21,626 nt of DNA from Candidatus Nomurabacteria bacterium (GCA_943356425.1 CALRFE010000004.1:1-21626), one strand, 5' to 3'. Shown: positions 1 to 6,788, counted from the first letter of the stretch. Notes: a model not told the origin generated them from the letters alone. Made by a program: numbers and translations.

Positions 1-38
1 GTTCTTGCATATTTCTGATCATTTTATGGACCATAGGA

Positions 39-662
39 TTATTCGTTAGTTAAAATAATAACTTCGCTCTCTTTGGCTTCGATCTCTTTTTTCTTGAGTG
101 TAAGTTTGTCCATACGTTCTGCTTTTTCTTGACCCGCTTCTTTAAGAAATGCTTTGAGTGAGGCGTCATCGTAGTCCATCGGAATAATGATCGATGGCTC
201 AAGAGAAACAGCGAGCTTGTATGCGGCCGTAGGATCGAGCAATTCTTTATTTACTGGAACGAACAAAATATCAGGGCTCTCAAGGCCTTCACGTTCTCCG
301 GTCGCCGGCTCTTTAGTGAGCGGTCCCAAAAAACAGAGCGTGATACCTTCGAGTGTCAGAGAATACATCGTGTTGATGTATTCTTTTTTATCGAGCGTCG
401 TCTTTGTTCCGATACCTTTTATAAAAATTTCTTTGACTTCGTAGTCGCCAGGACCAGTAATTGAAACAGGGATATTGTCTCCATGTGTGACGCTCTCAAT
501 ACCATTATAGTCCGGATGGTTCGTAGTTGAAAGCGCGATCAATGATCCGAAACGACTGATCTTGCCATCATATTTTGATTCTTTGCTGATCGGATTGAGT
601 GCAAGCACGGTCTCCCCTTGCTGTACTTTAAAAAATTCGCAACCGTTATACGTGATGATCAT
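39..662 (-). CDS. Metallo-beta-lactamase-fold protein lacking the metal-binding motif
   Basis: A 207-residue protein whose order of motifs (N-terminal FFKVQQGETVLALNP strands, GPGDYEV in the middle, ILFVPVN and SIIIPMDY near the C terminus) matches the Zn-dependent-hydrolase-like MBL fold proteins common in Parcubacteria. The canonical HxHxDH site should follow the early hydrophobic strand, but the sequence there reads ALSTTNHPDYNG (about residues 43-54), so most ligand histidines are missing. The late IPxH position reads IPMD. A hydrolase role is therefore doubtful; the fold call is firm, the function unknown. On the minus strand an extended -10 (TGCTATAAT, 669-677) ends 6 nt before the ATG, with no ribosome-binding site, which suggests a leaderless mRNA. 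It shares a hairpin terminator zone at 706-745 only with upstream DNA; nothing is seen in 1-38. Confidence 0.75.
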   Translation of the reverse strand: MIITYNGCEFFKVQQGETVLALNPISKESKYDGKISRFGSLIALSTTNHPDYNGIESVTHGDNIPVSITGPGDYEVKEIFIKGIGTKTTLDKKEYINTMYSLTLEGITLCFLGPLTKEPATGEREGLESPDILFVPVNKELLDPTAAYKLAVSLEPSIIIPMDYDDASLKAFLKEAGQEKAERMDKLTLKKKEIEAKESEVIILTNE

Positions 663-668
663 ACGGAT

Positions 669-677
669 ATTATAGCA
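669..677 (-). promoter_or_regulatory. Extended -10 promoter of the MBL-fold gene
   Basis: Read on the minus strand this is TGC followed by TATAAT, ending 6 nt before the start codon at 662. At that spacing transcription would begin at or next to the A of the ATG. Confidence 0.6.
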
Positions 678-705
678 TAATTATGGTAAATAAAGAAAGT
701 GTATT

Positions 706-745
706 GAGCTTAAAAAAGCCTGCTTTCGCAGGCTTTTTTAAGCTC
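706..745. terminator. Bidirectional hairpin, 18-bp perfect arms
   Basis: Arms 706-723 and 728-745 are perfect complements around a TTTC loop. An A6 tract on the left and a T6 tract on the right pair with each other, so the hairpin can stop transcription on either strand. It separates the divergent MBL gene and the RNA leader of the S1 gene, so it may also end a transcript entering from outside. Confidence 0.75.
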
Positions 746-778
746 CGACCTAAATCGACTACCAAAACAATCGACATC

Positions 779-807
779 TTGTTTTTCTAAAAAATCCATG
801 TTAGTAT
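779..807 (+). promoter_or_regulatory. Sigma70-type promoter of the leader RNA
   Basis: TTGTTT (779-784) and TAGTAT (802-807) are separated by exactly 17 nt; predicted start is near 814. No open reading frame lies between this start and the terminator at 908-929, which supports a non-coding or leader transcript. Confidence 0.5.
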
Positions 808-813
808 GTCCCT

Positions 814-929
814 ATTAGCAGTCGTCCCGCATATGCGGTGGCGTGTAGTGTGGAATAACCCTTCAGGGAGACAAAACCTTGAAAACCCATGCTCAAAGTA
901 AGGATACATCCGCTGCAAGCGGATTTTTT
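814..929 (+). ncRNA. Structured leader RNA ending in a terminator before the S1 gene
   Basis: The roughly 115-nt stretch contains a perfect 12-nt palindrome (CCGCATATGCGG), a small CCCT-TC-AGGG hairpin and, at its end, an intrinsic terminator (ATCCGCT 908-914, loop GCA, AGCGGAT 918-924, then a T run to 929). The T run stops only 19 nt before the ATG of the S1-domain gene. The arrangement is that of a transcription attenuator or riboswitch-like leader, or of a stand-alone small RNA. It does not match the riboswitch classes, SRP RNA, RNase P RNA or tmRNA consensus sequences I know. A GCGG segment in the palindrome could pair with the CCGC of the terminator 5' arm, a weak hint of an antiterminator. 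Confidence 0.5.
908..929 (+). terminator. Intrinsic terminator in the S1-gene leader
   Basis: A 7-bp perfect stem with a 3-nt loop is followed directly by a T6 run, 19 nt ahead of the start codon at 949. Confidence 0.75.
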
Positions 930-948
930 GTACCCAATTTTATAAATT

Positions 949-1467
949 ATGGCAACTAAAACAAAAGAAGCGAAAATTGAAGAAGCAACTGTCGAAGTGG
1001 TCGTTGAAACGAGCCCACTCAAAGAACTTTTAGACACGAGCGCAGATGCTCCCCAAAAAGATACGCTCATTGAAGGACCGGTCATCAGCATCGAAAAGTC
1101 ATCAGTCTATATTAATCTCGCGCCATTCGGTACGGGTATTATTTATGGACGTGAATTCATCAATGCGCGCGATATTATTAAAAAAATAAATATCGGTGAT
1201 CTCGTCAAAGCAAAGATCGTTGAAACTGAAAACGAAGACGGCTATATCGAGCTCTCGCTCAAAGAAGCAAAACAAGCGCTCATCTGGAGCGACGCCGAAA
1301 AAGCGATCAAGAACAAGACCGTACTCGATATTCCTGTCAAAGATGCGAACAAAGGCGGACTTATTCTTGAATGGCAAGGTATTGCTGGATTCCTCCCTGC
1401 ATCACAATTGAAAGCTGAACACTATCCACGCGTTGAAGATTCTGATAAAGATAAGATCTTGAAATAA
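949..1467 (+). CDS. rpsA: Ribosomal protein S1-like, N-terminal part, ends at an in-frame TAA
   Basis: 172 residues. After an acidic, alanine-rich leader of about 45 residues comes an S1 RNA-binding (OB-fold) domain (VISIEKSSVYINL to GYIELSLKEA), then the first two thirds of a second one (GLILEWQGIAGFLPASQL). S1-type proteins bind mRNA at the small subunit and help initiation. Reading stops at TAA (1465-1467) after DSDKDKILK; the next codon, in the same frame, continues with LKKLVGKKLSVIIIS, which is the expected rest of the second domain. A single base change (GAA, AAA or CAA to TAA) would explain it. No Shine-Dalgarno precedes the ATG; the T run of a terminator ends 19 nt upstream. Either a nonsense mutation, a sequencing error, readthrough, or a genuinely split gene. 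Confidence 0.8.
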   Translation: MATKTKEAKIEEATVEVVVETSPLKELLDTSADAPQKDTLIEGPVISIEKSSVYINLAPFGTGIIYGREFINARDIIKKINIGDLVKAKIVETENEDGYIELSLKEAKQALIWSDAEKAIKNKTVLDIPVKDANKGGLILEWQGIAGFLPASQLKAEHYPRVEDSDKDKILK

Positions 1468-2076
1468 TTGAAAAAACTCGTCGGTAAAAAATTGTCCGTC
1501 ATCATCATTTCTGCGCTCTCAAAAGAAGGCAAACTTATTTTCTCTGAAAAAGATAATAATCCTGAGGAACGCAAAGAAATCGTCGGCAAATATACTATGG
1601 GCGATGAACTCGATTGTACTGTTGCTGGTATCGTCGACTTCGGCGTATTCTTGAAAATTGAAGAAGGACTTGAAGGACTCGTACACATTTCTGAAATTGA
1701 CTGGGGCCTCGTTGAGGATCCACGCACGATGTTTAAGATCGGCGACAAAGTCCGTGCAAAAATAATCGAAATCAAAGATGGAAAAATTTCTCTCTCGATT
1801 AAAGCGCTCAAAGAAAATCCTTGGAAAGAATTTGAAGGCAAATTGAAGAAAGGCGACATCATCAAAGGTGTTGTGATCAAATTCAACAAGCATGGCGCGC
1901 TCGTTTCAATCAAAGAAGGTGTTGCTGGACTTGTCCACAATTCTCTCTTCGGTACTGAAGCAAAGCTCCGTGAAAAACTTGAACTCGGAAAGACCTACAA
2001 TTTCCAAGTCACACTCTTTGAACCAAAAGATCAGAGAATGACACTCGCATATCTTGATGAAAAGTCTAAAAACTAA
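1468..2076 (+). CDS. rpsA: Ribosomal protein S1-like, C-terminal part, in frame after the TAA
   Basis: 202 residues in the same frame as the preceding fragment, beginning with TTG directly after its stop codon. It supplies the end of S1 domain 2, then two complete S1 domains: one with the classic DFGVFLKIEEGLEGLVHISEI signature (about residues 56-115) and one ending MTLAYLDEK. Together the two parts give a four-domain protein of about 375 residues, a plausible size for a reduced S1. There is no visible ribosome-binding site before the TTG, so separate translation would need termination-reinitiation at TAATTG. I treat both parts as one disrupted gene rather than two genes. It is followed by a CTAAA-type repeat and a strong terminator. 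Confidence 0.75.
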   Translation: MKKLVGKKLSVIIISALSKEGKLIFSEKDNNPEERKEIVGKYTMGDELDCTVAGIVDFGVFLKIEEGLEGLVHISEIDWGLVEDPRTMFKIGDKVRAKIIEIKDGKISLSIKALKENPWKEFEGKLKKGDIIKGVVIKFNKHGALVSIKEGVAGLVHNSLFGTEAKLREKLELGKTYNFQVTLFEPKDQRMTLAYLDEKSKN

Positions 2077-2100
2077 ATTCTAAAATCTAAACAAACTAAA
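2061..2100 (+). repeat. CTAAA-type dispersed repeat, copy 1
   Basis: An A-rich, G-poor run starting AAAGTCTAAAAACTAAATTC and continuing with more CTAAA units. It covers the last codons of the S1 gene and the left shoulder of the following terminator. About 24 nt match the copy at 5899-5925 with one difference. Confidence 0.6.
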
Positions 2101-2137
2101 AGGATCCCGCGCTGTAGGCGCGGGATCCTTTTAGTTT
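2093..2137. terminator. Bidirectional hairpin, 20-bp perfect arms
   Basis: Arms 2093-2112 and 2118-2137 pair perfectly around a TGTAG loop, with a GGATCCCGCGC core and a T4 tract. It ends the S1 gene. Its right edge overlaps the -35 box of the next promoter by two bases. Confidence 0.85.
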
Positions 2138-2163
2138 GACAGGAAAAATACGAGGAGTACACT
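2136..2163 (+). promoter_or_regulatory. Promoter of the small membrane protein gene
   Basis: TTGACA (2136-2141) and TACACT (2158-2163) with 16-nt spacing. Predicted start is near 2170, giving a leader of about 14 nt before the ATG at 2184. This is why the TTG at 2136 is not used as a start here. Confidence 0.55.
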
Positions 2164-2183
2164 TACGAAAAATCCAACCACTC

Positions 2184-2591
2184 ATGAACGAAAATCCGCT
2201 CTTTGCCGCACTCTCTGTGTTCAGCTTAATAGCTTTTGCTATTTTCTTACTTGTTACTGCTTTTCGTAAAACAGTTCGCGCCGTAAATCTTTATTTGTTT
2301 TCTGAACCAGAACCATCTTTCAAGACTCGCAATGTTAAGAAACTTCGTCCTGGCACGGAATTTATTGTTATTGACTTGAGAGGCAAACTGCCAGTCGTTC
2401 AAAAAATAGAAGATTACCAAGAAAGCCTTGCAACAAAAAATGGCTTCAAAAATCTATTTTATCTGAGCAGATGTGGTAAACATTATTTGAAAGAATTCAA
2501 AACATACATTATTGAGAAACATCCATCCAATCATTCTACTTTTCTGCGACCAACAACACGAATGATCACTTCTGATGGCGGTTTCGGATAA
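2184..2591 (+). CDS. Hypothetical protein with one N-terminal membrane segment
   Basis: 135 residues from MNENPLFAALSVF. A strongly hydrophobic stretch (about residues 6-27, LFAALSVFSLIAFAIFLLVT) is followed by a basic segment (FRKTVRAV) and a mostly polar domain ending in a Thr/Arg-rich tail (RPTTRMITSDGGFG). The charge pattern suggests a single-pass membrane protein with the C-terminal part in the cytoplasm. I do not recognise the family. The reading frame is open upstream to 2136, but those codons lie on the promoter and the preceding terminator, so the ATG at 2184 is preferred. It converges with pth across a shared terminator. Confidence 0.6.
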   Translation: MNENPLFAALSVFSLIAFAIFLLVTAFRKTVRAVNLYLFSEPEPSFKTRNVKKLRPGTEFIVIDLRGKLPVVQKIEDYQESLATKNGFKNLFYLSRCGKHYLKEFKTYIIEKHPSNHSTFLRPTTRMITSDGGFG

Positions 2592-2604
2592 TGACAAAAA
2601 ACTA

Positions 2605-2646
2605 AATTAAAAAATCCTGAATCAAATGATTCAGGATTTTTTAATT
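2605..2646. terminator. Bidirectional hairpin between convergent genes, overlapping the pth stop codon
   Basis: Arms 2605-2624 and 2627-2646 are perfect complements, with ATCCTGA/TCAGGAT at the core and paired A6/T6 tracts. The stop codon of pth (2641-2643) lies inside the right arm, so the terminator begins within the coding sequence. Confidence 0.8.
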
Positions 2647-3228
2647 ATACAAACTCATCATCTTCCCTTTTCCATCAGACACGAAACATTCAAGTGCTTC
2701 AGCTATTTTTTTGGAAAGTTTTTTAAGGTCGGCGAGTTCGGAATCTTTGAAATCTTTCATGAGAAAATCAATGACTGGTTTTTCTCCTGACGGCTTTTTT
2801 ATTTTACCGGACGGCGTGTGCGGTGAAATGCCGACACGAATGCGGACAAATTCTTGCGACTTCACATTTTTGATGATCGACTCAAGGCCATTGTGTCCAC
2901 CAGAAGATTTATTAAAAGAAATTTTCATGGAACCGATCGAGAGATCAAGATCATCATAGATCACAACCAATTTTTCAAGATCCTTTTTTGATTTGATCAA
3001 AGGTCCGACAGATTTGCCGGAGTTGTTCATAAAATTGTTTGGGAGAACAAATTGCACTTTTGCTTTTCCGATCTTCCCGGTCGCTACAAGCGCCTTTAAT
3101 TTCCCTTCTTCCTTCCATTCTGAAAATACCAGCTTTTTTGCGAGCCACTCTAAAATCATTCGGCCAGTATTGTGCCGAGTACTTTTATATTCTTCTCCAG
3201 GATTTCCGAGACCAACCATCGTGAACAT
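2641..3228 (-). CDS. pth: Peptidyl-tRNA hydrolase
   Basis: 195 residues, the usual size for bacterial Pth, which releases tRNA from peptidyl-tRNA that drops off ribosomes. Starting at MFTMVGLGNPGEEY, the family signatures are visible: GLGNPG with Asn9, STRHNTG with the catalytic His19, NNFMNNSGKSV, the YDDLDL acidic motif, SSGGHNGLESI and VRIGI/VRVGI-type strand. All key residues are present. The frame is open to 3246, but the start at 3228 puts the usual 3-4 residues before VGLGNPG, and a -10-like TATGAT (3235-3240, minus strand) ends 6 nt before it. The final codons and stop lie inside the terminator shared with the convergent gene. Confidence 0.95.
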   Translation of the reverse strand: MFTMVGLGNPGEEYKSTRHNTGRMILEWLAKKLVFSEWKEEGKLKALVATGKIGKAKVQFVLPNNFMNNSGKSVGPLIKSKKDLEKLVVIYDDLDLSIGSMKISFNKSSGGHNGLESIIKNVKSQEFVRIRVGISPHTPSGKIKKPSGEKPVIDFLMKDFKDSELADLKKLSKKIAEALECFVSDGKGKMMSLYN

Positions 3229-3234
3229 ATCAAC

Positions 3235-3240
3235 ATCATA
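3235..3240 (-). promoter_or_regulatory. -10-like box of pth
   Basis: TATGAT on the minus strand, 6 nt before the ATG at 3228; implies a leaderless or nearly leaderless pth mRNA. No clear -35 box. Confidence 0.4.
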
Positions 3241-3269
3241 TACCATGTATCATGGAACACAAAACAGAA

Positions 3270-3296
3270 TTGGAGCGCGCCGGAGGCGCGCTCCAA
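3270..3296. repeat. GC-rich perfect inverted repeat between divergent promoters
   Basis: Arms TTGGAGCGCGCC (3270-3281) and GGCGCGCTCCAA (3285-3296) around GGA. It resembles the terminators of the window but has no T run and lies between the divergent pth and lepB starts, so it may insulate or regulate rather than terminate. Confidence 0.6.
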
Positions 3297-3302
3297 TGAC
3301 TT

Positions 3303-3337
3303 ACCTATTTTCTATCCGACTATTTTCTATTTACTAG
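3303..3337. repeat. TATTTTCTA-type dispersed repeat
   Basis: Contains CTATTTTCTATTTACTAG, which matches CTATTTTCTACTTACTAT near 6847-6864 at 16 of 18 positions. It lies between the GC-rich hairpin and the lepB promoter. Its reverse complement resembles the TAGTAAGTA part of the repeat at the end of def. Confidence 0.5.
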
Positions 3338-3363
3338 TTTTTCGTTCCGACACGATACTTGCA

Positions 3364-3393
3364 TTGGTGTCAAGAGTTTTTGTGTACTATAAT
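3364..3393 (+). promoter_or_regulatory. lepB promoter
   Basis: A perfect TATAAT (3388-3393) stands 9 nt before the ATG at 3403; a weak TTGGTG (3364-3369) is 18 nt upstream of it. The transcript would have a leader of about 3 nt. Confidence 0.6.
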
Positions 3394-3402
3394 TGGCGCA
3401 AT

Positions 3403-4017
3403 ATGGAAGAAACAAAAAAAGAATTACACGAAGAACATGTTCACCACGAAATGCATCATGGGTATCCGGAAAAAAAGAAAGACGGCGACACGCTCTGGGA
3501 TATTGTAAAATTTGCACTGACCGCACTCATCATCGTCCTGCCGATCCGCATGTTCATTGCACAACCATTCATTGTTTCTGGCGCATCAATGGTACCGACA
3601 TTCAAAGACAAAGATTATCTCATCATCGACGAATTGACTTACAGAGTAGAGGATCCGAAACGTGGCGATGTTATTGTTTTTCATCCACCCCAAGATACAA
3701 AAGTCTACTACATCAAGCGTATCATCGGACTTCCAAACGAAACGATCGTGATCAAAGGCTCATCGGTCACCATCAAAAACGAAGAACATCCTCTAGGCTT
3801 CGCACTTTCTGAACCATACCTCCAAAACAAATCGAACGACGACATGACAAAAAAAACCGGCCCGAATGAATATTTTGTTTTGGGAGACAACCGTCCGTTC
3901 AGTTCAGATTCTCGTGTTTGGGGGGTCTTGCCAAAAGATCATATTACCGGACGCGCACTTCTGCGACTTTTTCCGATACAACATATCGATGTATTGCCAG
4001 GTAAAGCAAGTTACTAA
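3403..4017 (+). CDS. lepB: Signal peptidase I
   Basis: 204 residues. This membrane serine protease cuts signal peptides from secreted proteins. After a cytoplasmic N terminus of about 30 residues there is one membrane segment (about 34-52), then SGASMVPTF with the catalytic Ser62, YYIKRIIGLP with the catalytic Lys105, and the GDNRPFSSDSR signature (161-171). All core boxes are present. The frame is open back to 3172, but those codons cover the pth gene, a GC-rich hairpin and the promoter; the ATG at 3403 follows a perfect -10. The N terminus is unusually histidine-rich (six His in residues 9-19), which is odd for the family. hisS follows after 15 nt, suggesting co-transcription. Confidence 0.95.
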   Translation: MEETKKELHEEHVHHEMHHGYPEKKKDGDTLWDIVKFALTALIIVLPIRMFIAQPFIVSGASMVPTFKDKDYLIIDELTYRVEDPKRGDVIVFHPPQDTKVYYIKRIIGLPNETIVIKGSSVTIKNEEHPLGFALSEPYLQNKSNDDMTKKTGPNEYFVLGDNRPFSSDSRVWGVLPKDHITGRALLRLFPIQHIDVLPGKASY

Positions 4018-4032
4018 TTTAATGGACCCTTT

Positions 4033-5340
4033 ATGACCACTCAACCAAAGAAACAACCAAAAAAAGAAGCGCCGACCGCACCGAAAGGAATGCGCGATAT
4101 CATGAATGATGACTATTATCTCTTTCAGGGATTTTTTGAGAAGGCGCAAGAAGTCGCCGTGTACTACGGATTCAAACCGATCGACACTCCAATAATGGAG
4201 ATGGACGAAACATTTACTTCATCGATCGGCGTCGGTACTGATATTGTCGACAAAGAGATGTACACACTAAAAACAAAGGGCGGTGATCATCTCGCACTTC
4301 GTCCTGAACACACGGCAGGGCTCATGCGCGCGTACATCGAACACGGCATGCAATCACTTCCCCAGCCTGTCATGTACTATCAATACGGACCTGTTTTTCG
4401 TCATGACAAACCACAAAAAAATCGCTACAGACAATTTTCACAGTTCGATATTGACTCGCTCGGAAGCGAAAAAAGTATCATCGATGCGCTCGTGATCAAG
4501 ACCGGTATGGCAATACTCGAAGAAGCAGGCGCCACCAACCTATCGCTTGATATTAATTCGATCGGCGACAAAGAATGTCGCGGTGGATATATTCGTGAAC
4601 TCACCAACTATTACAAAAAACACATGGGCGACCTTCCACCGATCGATCGCGAACGATTAAAGACAAACCCACTCCGTATACTTGATTCAAAAGAAGAAAA
4701 GACGAAAGAAATAAACGTGGATGCTCCCGACGCGATCTCGTTCCTTTGCAGTAATTGCAAACGTCACTTCAAAGAAGTTTTAGAGTATCTCGAAGAAATG
4801 GGAATCAATTACACGATCAACAAAAATTTAGTTCGCGGACTTTCATATTACACGCGCACAGTTTTTGAAGTCTACGCAGAAAGTCCTGAGGAAGAAGGCG
4901 GACAGCCAGTTCAGATCGCATCCGGCGGACGCTACGATTATCTCGGACGACAATTGGGCGCAAAGAAAGATGTTCCTGCCGTCGGTTTTTCGATCGGCGT
5001 CGATCGCGTCATTTCATGTGGATGGTATAAGAAGCTCTCACCGCGTATCATGAAAAAACCAAAGATGTATTTCATCCAGCTCGGTTTTGATGCAAAATTG
5101 AAAAGCTTGAATGTCATCGAAATCCTCCGCAAAGCACACATTCCGATCGCACAATCGCTTTCAAAAGACAGTCTTGGTGCACAACTTGCTGTTGCAGAAA
5201 AAATGGAAGTTCCTTTCACGATCATCTTTGGACAAAAAGAAGCGATGGAGGAGTCCGTCATTGTACGTGATATGACCACGCGATCACAGGAGACCGTCAA
5301 GATCAAGAATCTGCTCGAACACTTAAAGAGCATCAAATAA
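4033..5340 (+). CDS. hisS: Histidine-tRNA ligase
   Basis: 435 residues; a class II synthetase that attaches histidine to tRNA-His. Visible landmarks are APKGMRDI at the start (15-23), LRPEHTAGLMR (89-99), motif 2 FRHDKPQKNRYRQFSQFDID (122-141), the histidine-binding LVRGLSYYTRTVFEV (266-280), ASGGRYDYLG (296-305), motif 3 AVGFSIGVDRV (316-326) and a C-terminal anticodon-binding domain with AQSLSKDSLGAQLAVAEKM-like sequence. A CSNC pair occurs at 239-242. Length and motifs are normal. No ribosome-binding site precedes the ATG, which sits 15 nt after the lepB stop; def follows 14 nt after the stop, so lepB-hisS-def-fmt look like one operon. The N terminus has a lysine/proline-rich extension. 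Confidence 0.97.
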   Translation: MTTQPKKQPKKEAPTAPKGMRDIMNDDYYLFQGFFEKAQEVAVYYGFKPIDTPIMEMDETFTSSIGVGTDIVDKEMYTLKTKGGDHLALRPEHTAGLMRAYIEHGMQSLPQPVMYYQYGPVFRHDKPQKNRYRQFSQFDIDSLGSEKSIIDALVIKTGMAILEEAGATNLSLDINSIGDKECRGGYIRELTNYYKKHMGDLPPIDRERLKTNPLRILDSKEEKTKEINVDAPDAISFLCSNCKRHFKEVLEYLEEMGINYTINKNLVRGLSYYTRTVFEVYAESPEEEGGQPVQIASGGRYDYLGRQLGAKKDVPAVGFSIGVDRVISCGWYKKLSPRIMKKPKMYFIQLGFDAKLKSLNVIEILRKAHIPIAQSLSKDSLGAQLAVAEKMEVPFTIIFGQKEAMEESVIVRDMTTRSQETVKIKNLLEHLKSIK

Positions 5341-5354
5341 TTTCATCTGCTTCT

Positions 5355-5897
5355 ATGATCCGCACGATCGTACAAAATGGCGAAAAAGTACTGCGCGATA
5401 TCGCGCGAGAAATTCCTGTTGCAGAAATTGCGACGCCTAAGATACAGAAAATAATCAAGGACATGAAAGCATCCCTTGATTCGCAATCAGATGGCGTCGC
5501 GATCGCGGCTCCCCAGATCGGCGAGAGTGTGCGCATCTTTGTAGTATCAGGAAAAATTTTCGACGAAGATTTCAAGGATGGAAAAAAGATGATCGAGAAA
5601 AAAACGAAAGAAAACCCGGACATGATCTTTGTTAATCCAGTGATCGAAAAACTCTCAAAACGAAAAAAATGGATGGCAGAAGGGTGTCTTTCTGTTCGCT
5701 GGCTCTATGGTGAAGTTGAACGATCGACCAATGCGACTGTCAGTGCATATGATGAACATGGCAAGAAATTTAAGAAAGGTGCCGGCGGACTCTTGGCACA
5801 TATTTTCCAGCACGAAACTGATCATCTAAACGGTACACTTTTCATCGACAAAGCGCGAAATATAGAAGAAGGACGGCCAGAGGAACATAGTAAGTAA
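5355..5897 (+). CDS. def: Peptide deformylase
   Basis: 180 residues. It removes the formyl group from new N termini, partner to the fmt product encoded next. The three family motifs are present: GVAIAAPQ (47-54; the usual GxGxAAPQ with Ala in place of the second Gly), EGCLS (109-113, metal ligand Cys111) and QHETDH (152-157, two metal-ligand His and the catalytic Glu). An insertion around residues 70-90 (DEDFKDGKKMIEKK) is longer than in many homologues. No ribosome-binding site is visible. The last codons and stop (HSK and TAA) lie in a TAGTAAGTAAAGAAAG sequence that belongs to the dispersed repeat family of the window, suggesting that the C terminus was trimmed or extended by the repeat. 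Confidence 0.95.
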   Translation: MIRTIVQNGEKVLRDIAREIPVAEIATPKIQKIIKDMKASLDSQSDGVAIAAPQIGESVRIFVVSGKIFDEDFKDGKKMIEKKTKENPDMIFVNPVIEKLSKRKKWMAEGCLSVRWLYGEVERSTNATVSAYDEHGKKFKKGAGGLLAHIFQHETDHLNGTLFIDKARNIEEGRPEEHSK

Positions 5898-5925
5898 AGA
5901 AAGTCTAAATACTAAATTCTAAAAA
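5887..5925 (+). repeat. CTAAA/TAGTAAGTA-type dispersed repeat, copy 2
   Basis: Begins TAGTAAGTAAAGAAAG over the def stop codon and continues with AAAGTCTAAATACTAAATTC and CTAAAAA up to the fmt start codon. It fills the entire def-fmt gap and is therefore the translation start region of fmt. Confidence 0.6.
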
Positions 5926-6771
5926 ATGAACACGAATATAAAAATTGCATTTTTTGGAACACCAGAATTCTCCTCATTCGTACTTGAGGAGCTTTTGTCT
6001 GGAGGATATACACCGACACTTATTGTAACGACTCCAGACAAACCGGCTGGACGAGGACTTGCACTGACAGAATCTCCGGTAAAACGTTTTGCAATTGCCC
6101 ATAATATTTCCATTGTACAGCCCGAAAAACTCGATACTGATTTTATATTGAAAATTAAGGAAGCAGAAATAGAACTTCTCGTTGTCGCCGCGTATGGAAA
6201 AATACTGCCTTTGTCGGTCCTTTCACTTGGAAAATATCCCCCACTTAATGTACACCCATCGCTCTTGCCAAAATATCGCGGTACTTCACCCGTTGAAACG
6301 CAAATACTTGAAGATGAAAAAAACATCGGAGTAAGTGTCATTCAAATGGACTCGGAAATGGATCATGGACCGATTGTAGTCCAGAAACAAATTGAAATTC
6401 CAAACTGGCCGATCTCACGCGATACGCTCAACAACACCTTATGGAGAACAGGCGGACAATTGCTTGTAGAAATACTTCCTCGATGGAGAGACGGAACAAT
6501 TGAGCCGACGGTCCAAGACCATACGCAAGCGACTTTTACAAAAAAAATGACCAAGGAAAACGGGCTCATCAATCTCTCTTTGCCTGACCGACAAAATTAT
6601 TTAAAATTTCTCGCATATGAAGGTTGGCCAGGAACTTTCTTTTTTGATACAGATGGAAAGCGTATCAAAATTACTCAAGTGCATTTCGCAGACAAAAAAT
6701 TCATTATCGACAAAGTGATCCCTGAGGGGAAAAAGGAGATGGATTACAAAAATCTAAATCCTAAAGACTAA
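5926..6771 (+). CDS. fmt: Methionyl-tRNA formyltransferase
   Basis: 281 residues, somewhat shorter than the usual 310 or so. It formylates Met-tRNA for initiation; def, just upstream, reverses the modification on proteins. The N-terminal formyl-transfer domain is intact: FFGTPEFSSFVLEEL (9-23), TPDKPAGRG (36-44), NVHPSLLPKYRGTSPV (108-123, catalytic Asn108 and His110) and QMDSEMDHGPI (140-150, catalytic Asp146). A C-terminal OB-type domain starts near residue 205 but is compact. The last residues, YKNLNPKD, are encoded by a CTAAA-type repeat that runs on past the stop, so the end of the protein appears to derive from the repeat. The start codon directly follows another copy of the repeat and has no ribosome-binding site. 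Confidence 0.95.
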   Translation: MNTNIKIAFFGTPEFSSFVLEELLSGGYTPTLIVTTPDKPAGRGLALTESPVKRFAIAHNISIVQPEKLDTDFILKIKEAEIELLVVAAYGKILPLSVLSLGKYPPLNVHPSLLPKYRGTSPVETQILEDEKNIGVSVIQMDSEMDHGPIVVQKQIEIPNWPISRDTLNNTLWRTGGQLLVEILPRWRDGTIEPTVQDHTQATFTKKMTKENGLINLSLPDRQNYLKFLAYEGWPGTFFFDTDGKRIKITQVHFADKKFIIDKVIPEGKKEMDYKNLNPKD

Positions 6772-6783
6772 AATCTAAAAAAT
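6746..6783 (+). repeat. CTAAA-type dispersed repeat, copy 3
   Basis: AATCTAAATCCTAAAGACTA and AATCTAAAAAATC in a row. It encodes the last residues and stop of fmt and runs to the next terminator. Confidence 0.6.
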
Positions 6784-6788
6784 CAAAC

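Noticed and set aside
1471..1477. A-AAA-AAC slippery heptamer near the S1 stop
   Set aside because: It lies after the stop and is not in the frame needed for a -1 shift to bypass it.
949..2076. Possible use of an alternative genetic code (stop reassignment) to explain the S1 stop
   Set aside because: TAA, TAG and TGA each end well-recognised genes in this window; the interruption is TAA, used normally for hisS, lepB and def.
2136..2183. TTG start for the small membrane protein
   Set aside because: The TTG is part of a TTGACA -35 box and overlaps the preceding terminator.
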